A stretch of 37,769 nt of DNA from Bacteroidaceae bacterium. Its GTDB lineage: Bacteria > Bacteroidota > Bacteroidia > Bacteroidales > Bacteroidaceae. Where the stretch lies: assembly GCA_017933995.1 (NCBI GenBank), contig JAGBKI010000011.1, forward strand, positions 1 to 37,769, given 5' to 3'. Below, in pieces: positions 16,342-24,262 of this stretch. The position numbers and the translations under genes were made by a program. Under the pieces are notes generated by a model, which had not been told where the DNA came from, made no database searches, and saw only the letters and a list, made by a program, of their open reading frames with translations. Each line of letters starts with the position of its first letter. Positions within the stretch are counted from its first letter, which is position 1.

Positions 16342-16767
16342 ATGGAAACGAACGTACTGAAAGCCTCCAAAGTGTTTGATGTGAGGTTCAGCGAGGTGGA
16401 CTCGATGAACGTGGTGTGGCACGGTGCCTACCCGCTTTATTTCGAGGACGCGCGCGAAGAGTTTGGGCGCAAGTACAAGCTGGAGTACTTGCGCATAGCC
16501 GAATTCGGCTACTACGCCCCGCTCGTGGATTTGGAGTTCCACTACCGCCGTCCGCTGACCTACAAGATGCGCCCCCGCATAGATATCACCTTCCATCCCA
16601 CGGAGGCAGCCAAGATTGTATTCGACTATGAAATTCACGAGGGAGCCGACGACGAGATTGCGGCCACAGGTCGGAGCGTGCAGGTCTTTATGGACAAGGA
16701 CTACCGGCTGGTGTGGACGACGCCCCAGTTCTTTCTGGAGTGGAAACGTATGTGGCACCTTATTTAA
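16342..16767 (+). CDS. Acyl-ACP/acyl-CoA thioesterase (4HBT hotdog family)
   Basis: A 141-residue YbgC/4-hydroxybenzoyl-CoA thioesterase-like protein. The family signature is clear at residues 16-39: FSEVDSMNVVWHGAYPLYFE, with Asp20 and His27 in the active-site positions and the following D-A-R. Length is normal. It could release the chain or an aromatic starter from a thioester, or hydrolyse stalled intermediates. The gene is 6 nt after the dehydratase-like gene and 20 nt before the second carrier protein. Confidence 0.9.
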   Translation: METNVLKASKVFDVRFSEVDSMNVVWHGAYPLYFEDAREEFGRKYKLEYLRIAEFGYYAPLVDLEFHYRRPLTYKMRPRIDITFHPTEAAKIVFDYEIHEGADDEIAATGRSVQVFMDKDYRLVWTTPQFFLEWKRMWHLI

Positions 16768-16787
16768 CACACTAAAATAAAATCACT

Positions 16788-17045
16788 ATGAAGGACCTGG
16801 TAACAGAGTTAAAGGAGAAAACGATCGCTGTGTTGAACTTGGATGAAATGAAGCCCGAGGACATCGGAAACGATGACCCGCTGTTTGGTGACGGGCTGGG
16901 CCTGGACTCGATTGACGCCCTTGAGCTGATTGTGATGCTGGAGAAGGAGTACGGCATTAAGATCAAGGACACGTCGGCGGGCAAGGACATCTTCAAGTCG
17001 ATGAACACAATGGCCTCCTTTGTCGAGGCGAACCGCGTGAAGTGA
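16788..17045 (+). CDS. Acyl carrier protein 2
   Basis: An 85-residue carrier protein with the attachment Ser41 in GLGLDSIDALELIV. The DSID form and the following EKEYGIKIKD are typical of carriers in APE/flexirubin clusters. It lies directly upstream of the second ketosynthase and the chain-length-factor-like gene, so it is the likeliest carrier for chain extension. Confidence 0.93.
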   Translation: MKDLVTELKEKTIAVLNLDEMKPEDIGNDDPLFGDGLGLDSIDALELIVMLEKEYGIKIKDTSAGKDIFKSMNTMASFVEANRVK

Positions 17046-17057
17046 GCACAGCGCCGT

Positions 17058-18251
17058 ATGGAGGAGCCTATCGTTATCACGGGCGCGGGCATCGTTTCTG
17101 CCATCGGACTGGGCAAGGCCGCTACCTTGACCTCGCTGCTCGGCGGACGCACGGGTGTCGGGCCGGTGAAGTACTTGCGGACGGCGCACACGGAGTTTCC
17201 CGTGGGCGAGGTGAAACTGAGCGACGACGAGATGAAGTCGATGCTCGGCATTGACCGTGAGCCTACGACGCGGGCGGCGCTGATGGGTATGCTTGCGCTC
17301 CGTGAGGCGCTCGATGAAGCGGATCTATTATATAATACGGAGTGCGGGCGCCGCGCCCTGCTTTCGGGTATCACCGTGGGCGGGATGGACAAGAGCGAGC
17401 AGCACTATTTGGATTACATAGAGAACGACACGGCGAACGAGTACATCCTGACGCACGACTGCGGGGCGACGACCGAGATGATGGCCGATCGTTTCAGCGG
17501 ATTCGGCATGGTGACGAGCATCTCCACGGCTTGTTCCTCGGCGGCCAACGCCATTATTATGGGGGCGGAACTGATTAAGAGTGGGCGGACAGACATCGCG
17601 GTGGCGGGCGGAACAGAGTGCATCACAAAGTTCCACTTGAACGGCTTCAACTCCCTGATGATACTCTCTCGCGAGCAGTGCCGCCCGTTCGACCGGCGGC
17701 GTGCGGGACTGAATCTTGGCGAGGGCGCTGCGTTCCTGGTGCTTGAGACAGCCTCGTCGGCCCGCCGTAGGGGTGTCCGGGCACTTGCAGCACTATGCGG
17801 CTACGGCAACGCCTGCGATGCCTTCCATCAGACGGCCTCGAGCGAAGACGGCGAGGGTTCCTTCCTTGCGATGCGCAAGGCTCTGGCCTCGGCCGGCCTG
17901 GAACCTGCGGACATAGGCTATGTGAACGCCCACGGCACGGGTACGCCAAACAATGACCTAAGCGAGAGCCGTGCACTAAGGCGCGTCTTCGGTGCAGCCA
18001 TGCCGCCTGTATCGTCCACGAAGGGGCTCACCGGCCACACAACAAGCGCCTCGGGCGCAGTCGAGGCCACTATCTGTCTGCTGGCACTGCGCCACGGTTT
18101 CCTTCCCGCCAACTATGGCTGGAGGGAGCCGATGGAGGAGGGTGTACGTCCAGTTGTGACGGTGACACCAGCGCAGCTCCGCCATGTGATGTGCAACTCG
18201 TTTGGTTTCGGCGGTAACGACTCCTGCCTCATACTTTCGGAAAACGTTTAG
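17058..18251 (+). CDS. Beta-ketoacyl-ACP synthase (partner of the chain-length-factor-like protein)
   Basis: A 397-residue ketosynthase with Cys159 (STACSSAANAI), His292 (NAHGTGTPNND), Lys322 and His327 (STKGLTGHTTS), and the closing NSFGFGGNDSCL. All catalytic residues are in place. It is followed after 3 nt by the cysteine-less ketosynthase-like gene, the same pairing as ApeO/ApeC in the characterised APE system, where the two form a heterodimer that extends the polyene. The proposed pairing here is by gene order and family. Confidence 0.93.
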   Translation: MEEPIVITGAGIVSAIGLGKAATLTSLLGGRTGVGPVKYLRTAHTEFPVGEVKLSDDEMKSMLGIDREPTTRAALMGMLALREALDEADLLYNTECGRRALLSGITVGGMDKSEQHYLDYIENDTANEYILTHDCGATTEMMADRFSGFGMVTSISTACSSAANAIIMGAELIKSGRTDIAVAGGTECITKFHLNGFNSLMILSREQCRPFDRRRAGLNLGEGAAFLVLETASSARRRGVRALAALCGYGNACDAFHQTASSEDGEGSFLAMRKALASAGLEPADIGYVNAHGTGTPNNDLSESRALRRVFGAAMPPVSSTKGLTGHTTSASGAVEATICLLALRHGFLPANYGWREPMEEGVRPVVTVTPAQLRHVMCNSFGFGGNDSCLILSENV

Positions 18252-18254
18252 CGC

Positions 18255-19268
18255 ATGGAACAGCACAGGAACGTCTACATCAAGTCGGCGACACAGATTT
18301 CTCTTCAGGAACCACTCTCGGAGCGGTGGCTGGAGAGCCCCGTCTGGCCAAAGGATCGATACGTGCGTAGCCAGAATCCAGACTTCCGTTCGTGGCTTTC
18401 GCCGCTGGAATCGCGGCGGATGGGCAACCTTATGCGCCGAGCGCTGGCCACGTCGCTCAGCGCGCTCGCGGCCGCCACTATTGAAATGCCTGGCGCTATT
18501 GTCACGGGTACGGGACTGGGGGCGATCGAGAACACGGAGATTTTTCTCGACCAGTTGTGCCGCGAGGGTGAGGAATGCCGCCGCCCAACCCACTTCATGC
18601 AGTCGACCCACAACACCGTCGGCTCGCTCGTTGCCATCCACACGAAGTGTCACGCTTACAACACGACCTACAGCCACAAGAGCGTGTCGTTCGACAGCGC
18701 GCTGCTCGATGCCTTCCTCCAGTTGCGCCGAGGCATCACCTCTACCGCGCTTGTCATGGGTAACGATGAGCTGACACCCTCTTATTTCAACATCCTCACG
18801 AAGGCCGGATACGTTGGCCTGCCAGGGCAGGTGCCCGCTGCCGAAGCATCGGTGGCGATGGTGCTGGCTGCGGAAGACCCGCAGGAGGCCTTGTGCCGCA
18901 TCGACGATGTGGGGTTGGCCTACGGTGCGCTCCGCATAGATGCTCTGCCTTCCGAGTTCGATGCCGTCATGGTCGGCTACAACGGTGCTCTGGCCAACGA
19001 TACTGCCTACGACCGCCTGCTCGCTGCGCTGCCTACCAAACGGCCCGTGCTTCACTACAAACACCTTTTTGGCGAGTGCTACTCGGCTTCCGCCCTCGGC
19101 CTCTACGCCTCGGCGCACGTCCTCGCCCAGGGAGTGGCTCCCGCCATGCTGCGCAGAGACGATGGAGACGGCGCCTTGGAGGTGCGACGCCTGCTGTTTC
19201 TGAACCACAGTGGTGCAAAGAACTTCAGCTGGGTGCTGATGTCGAGACCTGAAAATAAAGAACTATAG
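18255..19268 (+). CDS. Ketosynthase-like chain-length factor (ApeC-like)
   Basis: A 337-residue protein with a weak thiolase-fold character but without the ketosynthase active site. The place where a ketosynthase has its Cys reads NTTYSHKSVSFDSALLDA (residues about 136-153). The preceding THFMQSTHNTVGS is typical of the chain-length-factor-like subunits of APE and DAR clusters. The C-terminal NHSGAKNFSWVLM replaces the NSFGFGGTN element. It is about 60 residues shorter than a full ketosynthase. It would set chain length as a non-catalytic partner of the ketosynthase encoded just upstream. Confidence 0.87.
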   Translation: MEQHRNVYIKSATQISLQEPLSERWLESPVWPKDRYVRSQNPDFRSWLSPLESRRMGNLMRRALATSLSALAAATIEMPGAIVTGTGLGAIENTEIFLDQLCREGEECRRPTHFMQSTHNTVGSLVAIHTKCHAYNTTYSHKSVSFDSALLDAFLQLRRGITSTALVMGNDELTPSYFNILTKAGYVGLPGQVPAAEASVAMVLAAEDPQEALCRIDDVGLAYGALRIDALPSEFDAVMVGYNGALANDTAYDRLLAALPTKRPVLHYKHLFGECYSASALGLYASAHVLAQGVAPAMLRRDDGDGALEVRRLLFLNHSGAKNFSWVLMSRPENKEL

Positions 19269-19289
19269 ACAAAATCAAGAAGCACATCT

Positions 19290-19868
19290 ATGACACTGCA
19301 AGGCAGCATGTTCACCATACTTTCCGAAGCGGACGGGCACACCTGCGTCCGCCTCAACCCCCTCCACCCCATATACAAAGCCCATTTCCCTGGCCACCCG
19401 CTCACGCCCGGCGTGTGCCTCGTCCAGATGGTGTCCGAAATCCTCGAGCGGCGGGTCGGCGCGCGTCTGCGGGTGGAAAGGGTCGTCAACCTGAAATTCA
19501 TCGCTCCCGTCGCCCCCCCGCCTGGATCGCTTGCGGAAGACTCCACGGAGGACGCGAAAATGTCCATTTCCGACGCTTCGCGAACGATGGCCCATACGGC
19601 AAAAACCACGTCCGATAGAGCAAAAACCGTATCCGATATAAAAAGCTCTATGTCCGACATAGTTAGTAGGAAAACACCTCCACAGACCCCCATTCCCGTC
19701 ACGGGTCATCCCACTTCTCCAGCCGACGCGGAAAAAAGCACTTTCTTCACACTTGATTTCCTTTTCACCGCCATTACTGACGAGGGCGGCAAAGTGAAAG
19801 CCAAGGGCAGTATCGAGCAGCAGGGAATGGCCGTGACTAAGTTCTCGCTGGTGCTAGCCAGAACCTAA
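19290..19868 (+). CDS. FabZ-like dehydratase (ApeI-like) interrupted by a heptapeptide-repeat insertion
   Basis: A 192-residue hotdog protein. Residues 1-76 match the first half of a FabZ fold, with the catalytic-His motif HFPGHPLTPG (His32), but the usual Glu of FabZ is Gln46 (CLVQMVSE). Residues 150-192 give the last strands (FTLDFLFTAI, GKVKAKGSIE, AVTKFSLVLA). Between them, residues about 77-149 are a hydrophilic insertion with heptapeptide units TAKTTSD, RAKTVSD, IKSSMSD; in DNA these are three consecutive 21-nt units at 19596-19658. The frame is kept throughout, so the gene may still work with a long loop. A related protein without the insertion would be about 120-130 residues. Expected role: dehydration of the 3-hydroxyacyl-ACP. 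Confidence 0.85.
   Translation: MTLQGSMFTILSEADGHTCVRLNPLHPIYKAHFPGHPLTPGVCLVQMVSEILERRVGARLRVERVVNLKFIAPVAPPPGSLAEDSTEDAKMSISDASRTMAHTAKTTSDRAKTVSDIKSSMSDIVSRKTPPQTPIPVTGHPTSPADAEKSTFFTLDFLFTAITDEGGKVKAKGSIEQQGMAVTKFSLVLART
19596..19658 (+). repeat. Three 21-nt tandem units inside the dehydratase gene
   Basis: The units are 19596-19616 (acggcaaaaaccacgtccga t), 19617-19637 (agagcaaaaaccgtatccga t) and 19638-19658 (ataaaaagctctatgtccga c). Each ends in tccgat or tccgac, and weaker units extend to the left, ending in cgac and cgat. They encode T-A-K-T-T-S-D, R-A-K-T-V-S-D and I-K-S-S-M-S-D. Confidence 0.75.
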
Positions 19869-19893
19869 CTCCGACAAACCGATAAGACAGATT

Positions 19894-21189
19894 ATGGAAA
19901 GCATAAAGATGAAACTCATATACCCGAAGTGGAAGAAACTTCCGGGGCAGACAACGTTCAACTTGCCGCCTCACGGACCCGTGGCTTTTGCGGGCACACT
20001 GCCCCCTTACGTCGACATTTCCTTCACCGACGAGAACGTCGAACCCGTCGACTTTGATGAGCCGTGCGACATCGTCGCGCTATCCATGATGCTCTCCACG
20101 CAGGTTAAACGTGGATGGCAGATAGCCGCAGCCTACCGCAAGCGTGGCATACCCGTCATGGCTGGAGGCATCGCCTCGATGCTCCACGCCGAAGAGATGG
20201 TTGATCACGTCGACTGCCTCTTCCTTGGTGAAAGCGAAGGGCGCACCGAGCAACTCATGCAGGATTTTCTGCAAGGCCGCCTCAGGAAAGTCTACAACTA
20301 CATGGGCCAGCTGCCGCCTATCGAAAGCGTTGGCAAATGCCGCCGAGACCTCTATAAACGCCATCTGTACAACCACAAAGGCGTCCAGATGGTCGATCTT
20401 TTCCACGCCTCGCGTGGTTGCCGTTTCAGTTGCTACCCATGCGCCGTCAGCTACCTCGGCGGGCGCCGCTTCCGTCCGCGGCCCATTGACACCGTAGTTG
20501 AGGACATGGCTTCGATCGACAACAACCGCCTTTTCATCGTCGACAACTCCCTCGCACAAGATAAAGAGTGGGAGAAAGAACTCTTCCGCGCCATCGCCCC
20601 GCTAAAGAAAAAATGGATAAGCCACACCATCGATGACGACGACGAAGTCCTTTCGCTCGCTTACGACGCAGGAGCTTGGTACGTCTATCAAGCCATTTAC
20701 GACACCAGCGACTACATCAAACAGCGCGTCAAGCGCTACCATGACCACGGCATAGGTGTCGAAGGTACCATTCTGCTCGGCCTTGACAACCAGACGGAAG
20801 ACGACTGCAAGCGCCTCATCGACTTCCTCGGCGAGATAGACCTCGACCTCGCCGAGTTCACAGTCCTCACACCCTTCCCTCACACCAAAACTTACGACGA
20901 CATGTTGCGGCAGGGTCGAATCTTTGACTTTGACTGGGATCACTACAACGCCGGGCAGGTCGTCTTCCAGCCCAAACACATGACACCTGCGGCTCTGCAA
21001 AACATCTATGACTACGCCTGGAAGTCCTTCTATAGCAGCGAAACACAGGAGCAGAAGATGTTCAACCTATTCTGCAAAGTAGCCCTGCGCGAAATGCAGG
21101 AAGGCACCTACCGCCCCCGCGACCGCCGCCTGATGAGCCAGAGTTTCGGTCGGCAGGTGGACAGAGCCAAGCGCAACGTCAACGCATAA
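19894..21189 (+). CDS. Cobalamin-binding-domain radical SAM protein
   Basis: A 431-residue protein (the second ATG, 19909, is also possible). Residues about 30-130 look like a B12-binding Rossmann domain (DIVALSMMLSTQV, GIPVMAGGIASM, CLFLGESE), as in class B radical SAM enzymes, though the DXHXXG motif is not seen. The radical SAM cluster motif is C176-x3-C180-x2-C183 in SRGCRFSCYPC, followed by TIM-barrel elements (EGTILLGLDNQTEDD, LAEFTVLTPFPHT). Enzymes of this type methylate unactivated carbon, or do other radical chemistry on lipids and polyketides. In this operon it could C-methylate the aryl ring or polyene; that is inference. The gene is transcribed together with the flanking polyketide genes. 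Confidence 0.88.
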   Translation: MESIKMKLIYPKWKKLPGQTTFNLPPHGPVAFAGTLPPYVDISFTDENVEPVDFDEPCDIVALSMMLSTQVKRGWQIAAAYRKRGIPVMAGGIASMLHAEEMVDHVDCLFLGESEGRTEQLMQDFLQGRLRKVYNYMGQLPPIESVGKCRRDLYKRHLYNHKGVQMVDLFHASRGCRFSCYPCAVSYLGGRRFRPRPIDTVVEDMASIDNNRLFIVDNSLAQDKEWEKELFRAIAPLKKKWISHTIDDDDEVLSLAYDAGAWYVYQAIYDTSDYIKQRVKRYHDHGIGVEGTILLGLDNQTEDDCKRLIDFLGEIDLDLAEFTVLTPFPHTKTYDDMLRQGRIFDFDWDHYNAGQVVFQPKHMTPAALQNIYDYAWKSFYSSETQEQKMFNLFCKVALREMQEGTYRPRDRRLMSQSFGRQVDRAKRNVNA

Positions 21190-21203
21190 ACACACCGGGA
21201 ATC

Positions 21204-21566
21204 ATGAAAGTACCAAGAGAATACTACGACGAGATCTTCCCCTTCGCCGACCGCTGGGGGCTTCCCTCTGCCTGCGGCCTAAAGATTCGCCGCCATGGGG
21301 GCACCACCTATGTCATCGTAACGGAACTCTATCAGGAAAATCCCGGCAACAGCATCACTTATGCCTCCGAGCAGCTCGCCGAACAAATATGTCTCGCCAA
21401 AGGGCTGAACCCCGCTAGCATCGTCTACATCGAGTGCGCCCCCGACACGGATTCGAAGCTCTCCTTCTACGACGAAGCCTACTACCAAGTAAACCTCGGC
21501 GCCGACCTACAGCATAAGTACACACGCCTGTCGCCAGAACGGATAAAACAAATCCTGTCCGCATGA
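21204..21566 (+). CDS. Conserved-looking hypothetical protein
   Basis: A 120-residue soluble protein without signal peptide or membrane segment. I do not recognise a named family. The central stretch TYVIVTELYQENPGNSITYA followed by SEQLAEQIC and P-A-S-I-V-Y-I-E resembles uncharacterised proteins I associate with plasmid or mobile regions in Gram-negative bacteria, but this is memory, not a search. It lies 14 nt after the radical SAM gene and overlaps the next ketosynthase start by 4 nt (ATGA), so it is translationally coupled to polyketide genes. Confidence 0.75.
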   Translation: MKVPREYYDEIFPFADRWGLPSACGLKIRRHGGTTYVIVTELYQENPGNSITYASEQLAEQICLAKGLNPASIVYIECAPDTDSKLSFYDEAYYQVNLGADLQHKYTRLSPERIKQILSA

Positions 21567-23263
21567 TAAGCGTAATAGCAGACAACATCACCTCTCCCCT
21601 AGGATGCTGCACGTCGGAGAACCTCGTCGCGCTGAAAAGCGAGCGCAGCTCGCTTGCTGGCCTCACCGACGCTTGGGGTACGAGATGCCGAGCCACCGTC
21701 TCTCTGTTCCCCGAAACCATAGCCGCCGCAATGCAGGCCGACGGGCTGAGCCGCTTCGAGGGGTTCGTCGCAAACTCTGCCTTTGAAGCCATCTCCAAAG
21801 CAGGCATTGACATCACGGCCAGCGACACCCTTTTCGTCCTGAGCACCACGAAAGGGAACATCGCCTCGCTGGAGCAAGGCACGTGGAGTAGCCGTGATTA
21901 TCTCGGTGCCAGTGCCGTGCGGATAGCCAAGGCTCTTGGTGTCACCACGATGCCGCTCGTGGCTTGCAACGCCTGCATATCTGGTCTCTCGGCCCTGATA
22001 ACCGCAGAAAGGCTTCTCAGCTCCGGCCAATACCGCTATGCCATCGTCAGCGGCGCCGACCTCGTGGGCAAGTTCGTCTTCACAGGCTTCAATTCCCTCA
22101 AGGCCCTGTCCCCCGATGAGTGTCGCCCGTTCGACATGGAACGCCAGGGGCTCAACCTCGGTGAAGCCGCCGCCACTATTGTCCTCGCCCGGGAAGAGGA
22201 GGGCACCGGCTGCTGGAAAATCCGCGCAGCCGCCGTCAGGAATGACGCCCACCACATCAGCACGCCTGCCCCGGACGGCGAAGGGCTGTATCTCGCCCTG
22301 CGGTCGGTGCTCGAAGGCGTGGATACCCATGGTATGGCCTTCGTGAACGCCCACGGCACTGCCACCATGTTCAACGACCAGTCCGAAGCCGTTGCATTCG
22401 GACGTGCAGGTCTCACGGACGTGCAGGTGAACAGCCTCAAAGGCTATTACGGTCACACGTTAGGGGCGGCGGGCCTTGTAGAGACAATCATCTCGATGCA
22501 CGCCGCTGACATCGGCATCGCCCCTGGCACGCGCGGATTTCGTGAACTGGGTGTTTCCGAAAAGATACGCCTCTCTCCCCATCACCAGCCCGTTGCAAGC
22601 AGAACATTCGTCAAAACCCTCGCCGGATTTGGTGGCGGAAACGCCGCAGTCGTGATGACAAGGGACAACGTCGCGGCGACATCCGTCAAAGCCGTGTCGC
22701 TGCGCACCAAGAGCCGCGTCGTGATAACCCCCGCTAAGGCCGTAATAAACAGCGTCTCTTTGCAACTCGGCAGTACTGGGAAAGAACTTATCACCGAACT
22801 TTACATGAAAGAGATAGGCAATTATCCAAGATTTTACAAAATGGATATGCTCAGCAGGCTCGGCTTCGTCGCTTCCGAACTCCTTTTGCAGACGGAAAGC
22901 GGAAGGCACTTCAGGAAGCGGCATGACCGGAGCGTGATACTCTTCAACCGCACGTCCTCTATTGATGCCGACAAGCACTATTGGGCTACCGTTACGGACG
23001 CAGGCGGTGCCTTCCCCAGCCCCTCTTGGTTCGTCTGCACCCTTCCCAACATCGTCGTCGGAGAGATCGCCATTAGGAACGGATACTGCGGAGAAACCTC
23101 TTTCTACATTCTGCCCTTCCGCGACGAAGAAATAATGGACAAAGTCCTTCACGCCTCATGCCGCGACAGCACCGTAGGGAGCGTTCTCTGCGGCTGGCTT
23201 GACTATGAGGACGAAAACCACTTTTCTGCCGACCTCTGCCTGAAAGAGGTTCTGCGCCAATAG
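21563..23263 (+). CDS. Beta-ketoacyl-ACP synthase fused to a partial ketosynthase-like domain
   Basis: A 566-residue protein. Residues 1-368 are a ketosynthase with Cys138 (CNACISGLSAL), His264 (VNAHGTATMFND), Lys293 and His298 (LKGYYGHTLGA), and the closing KTLAGFGGGNAAV. Residues about 390-566 form a second domain (VINSVSLQLGSTG; LFNRTSSIDADKHY; FPSPSWFVCTLPNIVVGEIA; CGETSFYI) that resembles the small ketosynthase-like '3-oxoacyl-ACP synthase' proteins found in Bacteroidetes APE clusters; it has no catalytic triad of its own. The fusion could tether a catalytic subunit and a non-catalytic half-subunit. It overlaps the preceding gene by 4 nt. The N-terminal domain may be the starter or a second extension ketosynthase (ApeR-like role). 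Confidence 0.88.
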   Translation: MISVIADNITSPLGCCTSENLVALKSERSSLAGLTDAWGTRCRATVSLFPETIAAAMQADGLSRFEGFVANSAFEAISKAGIDITASDTLFVLSTTKGNIASLEQGTWSSRDYLGASAVRIAKALGVTTMPLVACNACISGLSALITAERLLSSGQYRYAIVSGADLVGKFVFTGFNSLKALSPDECRPFDMERQGLNLGEAAATIVLAREEEGTGCWKIRAAAVRNDAHHISTPAPDGEGLYLALRSVLEGVDTHGMAFVNAHGTATMFNDQSEAVAFGRAGLTDVQVNSLKGYYGHTLGAAGLVETIISMHAADIGIAPGTRGFRELGVSEKIRLSPHHQPVASRTFVKTLAGFGGGNAAVVMTRDNVAATSVKAVSLRTKSRVVITPAKAVINSVSLQLGSTGKELITELYMKEIGNYPRFYKMDMLSRLGFVASELLLQTESGRHFRKRHDRSVILFNRTSSIDADKHYWATVTDAGGAFPSPSWFVCTLPNIVVGEIAIRNGYCGETSFYILPFRDEEIMDKVLHASCRDSTVGSVLCGWLDYEDENHFSADLCLKEVLRQ

Positions 23264-23275
23264 CAATTTTGAGCT

Positions 23276-23626
23276 ATGTGGAAGTTCATCCTTTGTGTGC
23301 TGCAAAGCGCGATGCTGGCCGGTGGGCAGGTCTTCTTGAAGTTCGCCCTCCAGAGAATGCCCGCGTTCAGCTGGAGTCGCGCCTTCTTCCTCTCCGTCTT
23401 TCAGAACTGGCACTTCGCCGCCTGTGGGCTGCTTTTCGCCTCGGCTTCCCTCCTATGGATGTACATTGTGAAGGCATTCCCTTTGAGCGTCGCCTACCCC
23501 ATGATAAGCCTCAGCTACGTCTTCGGCATCCTGGCCGCAATCTTCTTCTTCAAAGAGGAGGTCACCTTGTCCCAATGGCTGGGCGTGGCGTTGATAATAA
23601 TAGGTTGTATGTTGATTGTAAAATAA
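23276..23626 (+). CDS. Four-helix EamA/SMR-type membrane protein (ArnE/ArnF-like)
   Basis: A 116-residue integral membrane protein with four predicted helices (about 3-22, 42-65, 70-90, 97-115). The features SASLLWMYIVKAFPLSVAYP, a Glu in FFFKEEVTLSQW, and the final GVALIIIGCMLIVK fit the ArnE/ArnF-like branch of the drug/metabolite transporter superfamily. ArnE and ArnF help flip a polyprenyl-linked sugar. Beside a GT2 glycosyltransferase gene this makes a lipid-linked-sugar or glycolipid flippase plausible; export of something else cannot be excluded. It lies 12 nt from each neighbour. Confidence 0.82.
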   Translation: MWKFILCVLQSAMLAGGQVFLKFALQRMPAFSWSRAFFLSVFQNWHFAACGLLFASASLLWMYIVKAFPLSVAYPMISLSYVFGILAAIFFFKEEVTLSQWLGVALIIIGCMLIVK

Positions 23627-23638
23627 AGACACAGAAAC

Positions 23639-24262
23639 ATGAAAAAGTTGTTCCTACTTCTCGCGCTTGCCGTCGCTTCCCACTTCCCCGCCGTCGCGCA
23701 GCAGGGAGCCGCAGAGCTTGCGAGGAAGGAAATAAACCAGACGGCATCTCGGATAAAGAGCTTGCAGTGCGATTTCGTGCAGACCAAGCACCTAAAGATG
23801 CTTAGCGACAAGTTCGTATCAAGGGGGCGCATGTATTACCAGCAAGGAAACAAGCTGCGCTGGGAGTACACCGCGCCGTATACATATACGTTCGTGCTCG
23901 ACGGTACGAAGGTCGTGTTAAGGAACGCCCAGCGCCGTGATGTCATCGACGTAAACCGAAACAAGATGTTCCGCGAAATCGTGCGCATCATGATGAACAG
24001 CGTCGTGGGCAAGTGCCTATCCGACGACAAGAGCTTCAAGACCTCGATAGCGGTGTCTTCCACAGAATATGTCGCTACGATGCTCCCGCTGCGCAAGGAC
24101 CTGTCGCAGATGTTTCAGAAGATTGTCCTGCGCTTCAACAGGAAGCAGGCTGTTGTCTCTCAAGTGGAACTGTACGAGAAGAACGGCGACAAGACCATAA
24201 TTGAACTGAAAAATGTTAAGACCAATGTGCCGCTTCCAGCGAGCGTGTTTAGCGTGCGTTAG
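23639..24262 (+). CDS. LolA-like outer-membrane lipoprotein carrier protein
   Basis: A 207-residue periplasmic protein with a signal peptide (MKKLFLLLALAVASHFPAVA) and the LolA pattern: a helix, then SLQCDFVQTKHLKMLSDKFV, GRMYYQQGNKLRWEYTAPY, TFVLDGTKVVL, and later strands (ELYEKNGDKTIIEL). LolA binds lipoproteins in a half-barrel. LolA-like proteins recur in APE clusters, where they are thought to carry the polyene lipid across the periplasm. The last 50 nt overlap the next open frame. Confidence 0.88.
   Translation: MKKLFLLLALAVASHFPAVAQQGAAELARKEINQTASRIKSLQCDFVQTKHLKMLSDKFVSRGRMYYQQGNKLRWEYTAPYTYTFVLDGTKVVLRNAQRRDVIDVNRNKMFREIVRIMMNSVVGKCLSDDKSFKTSIAVSSTEYVATMLPLRKDLSQMFQKIVLRFNRKQAVVSQVELYEKNGDKTIIELKNVKTNVPLPASVFSVR

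Noticed and set aside
19596-19658. CRISPR-like array in the dehydratase gene
   Set aside because: The repeats are direct 21-nt tandem units with no spacers, are in frame within a coding region, and no cas genes are near.
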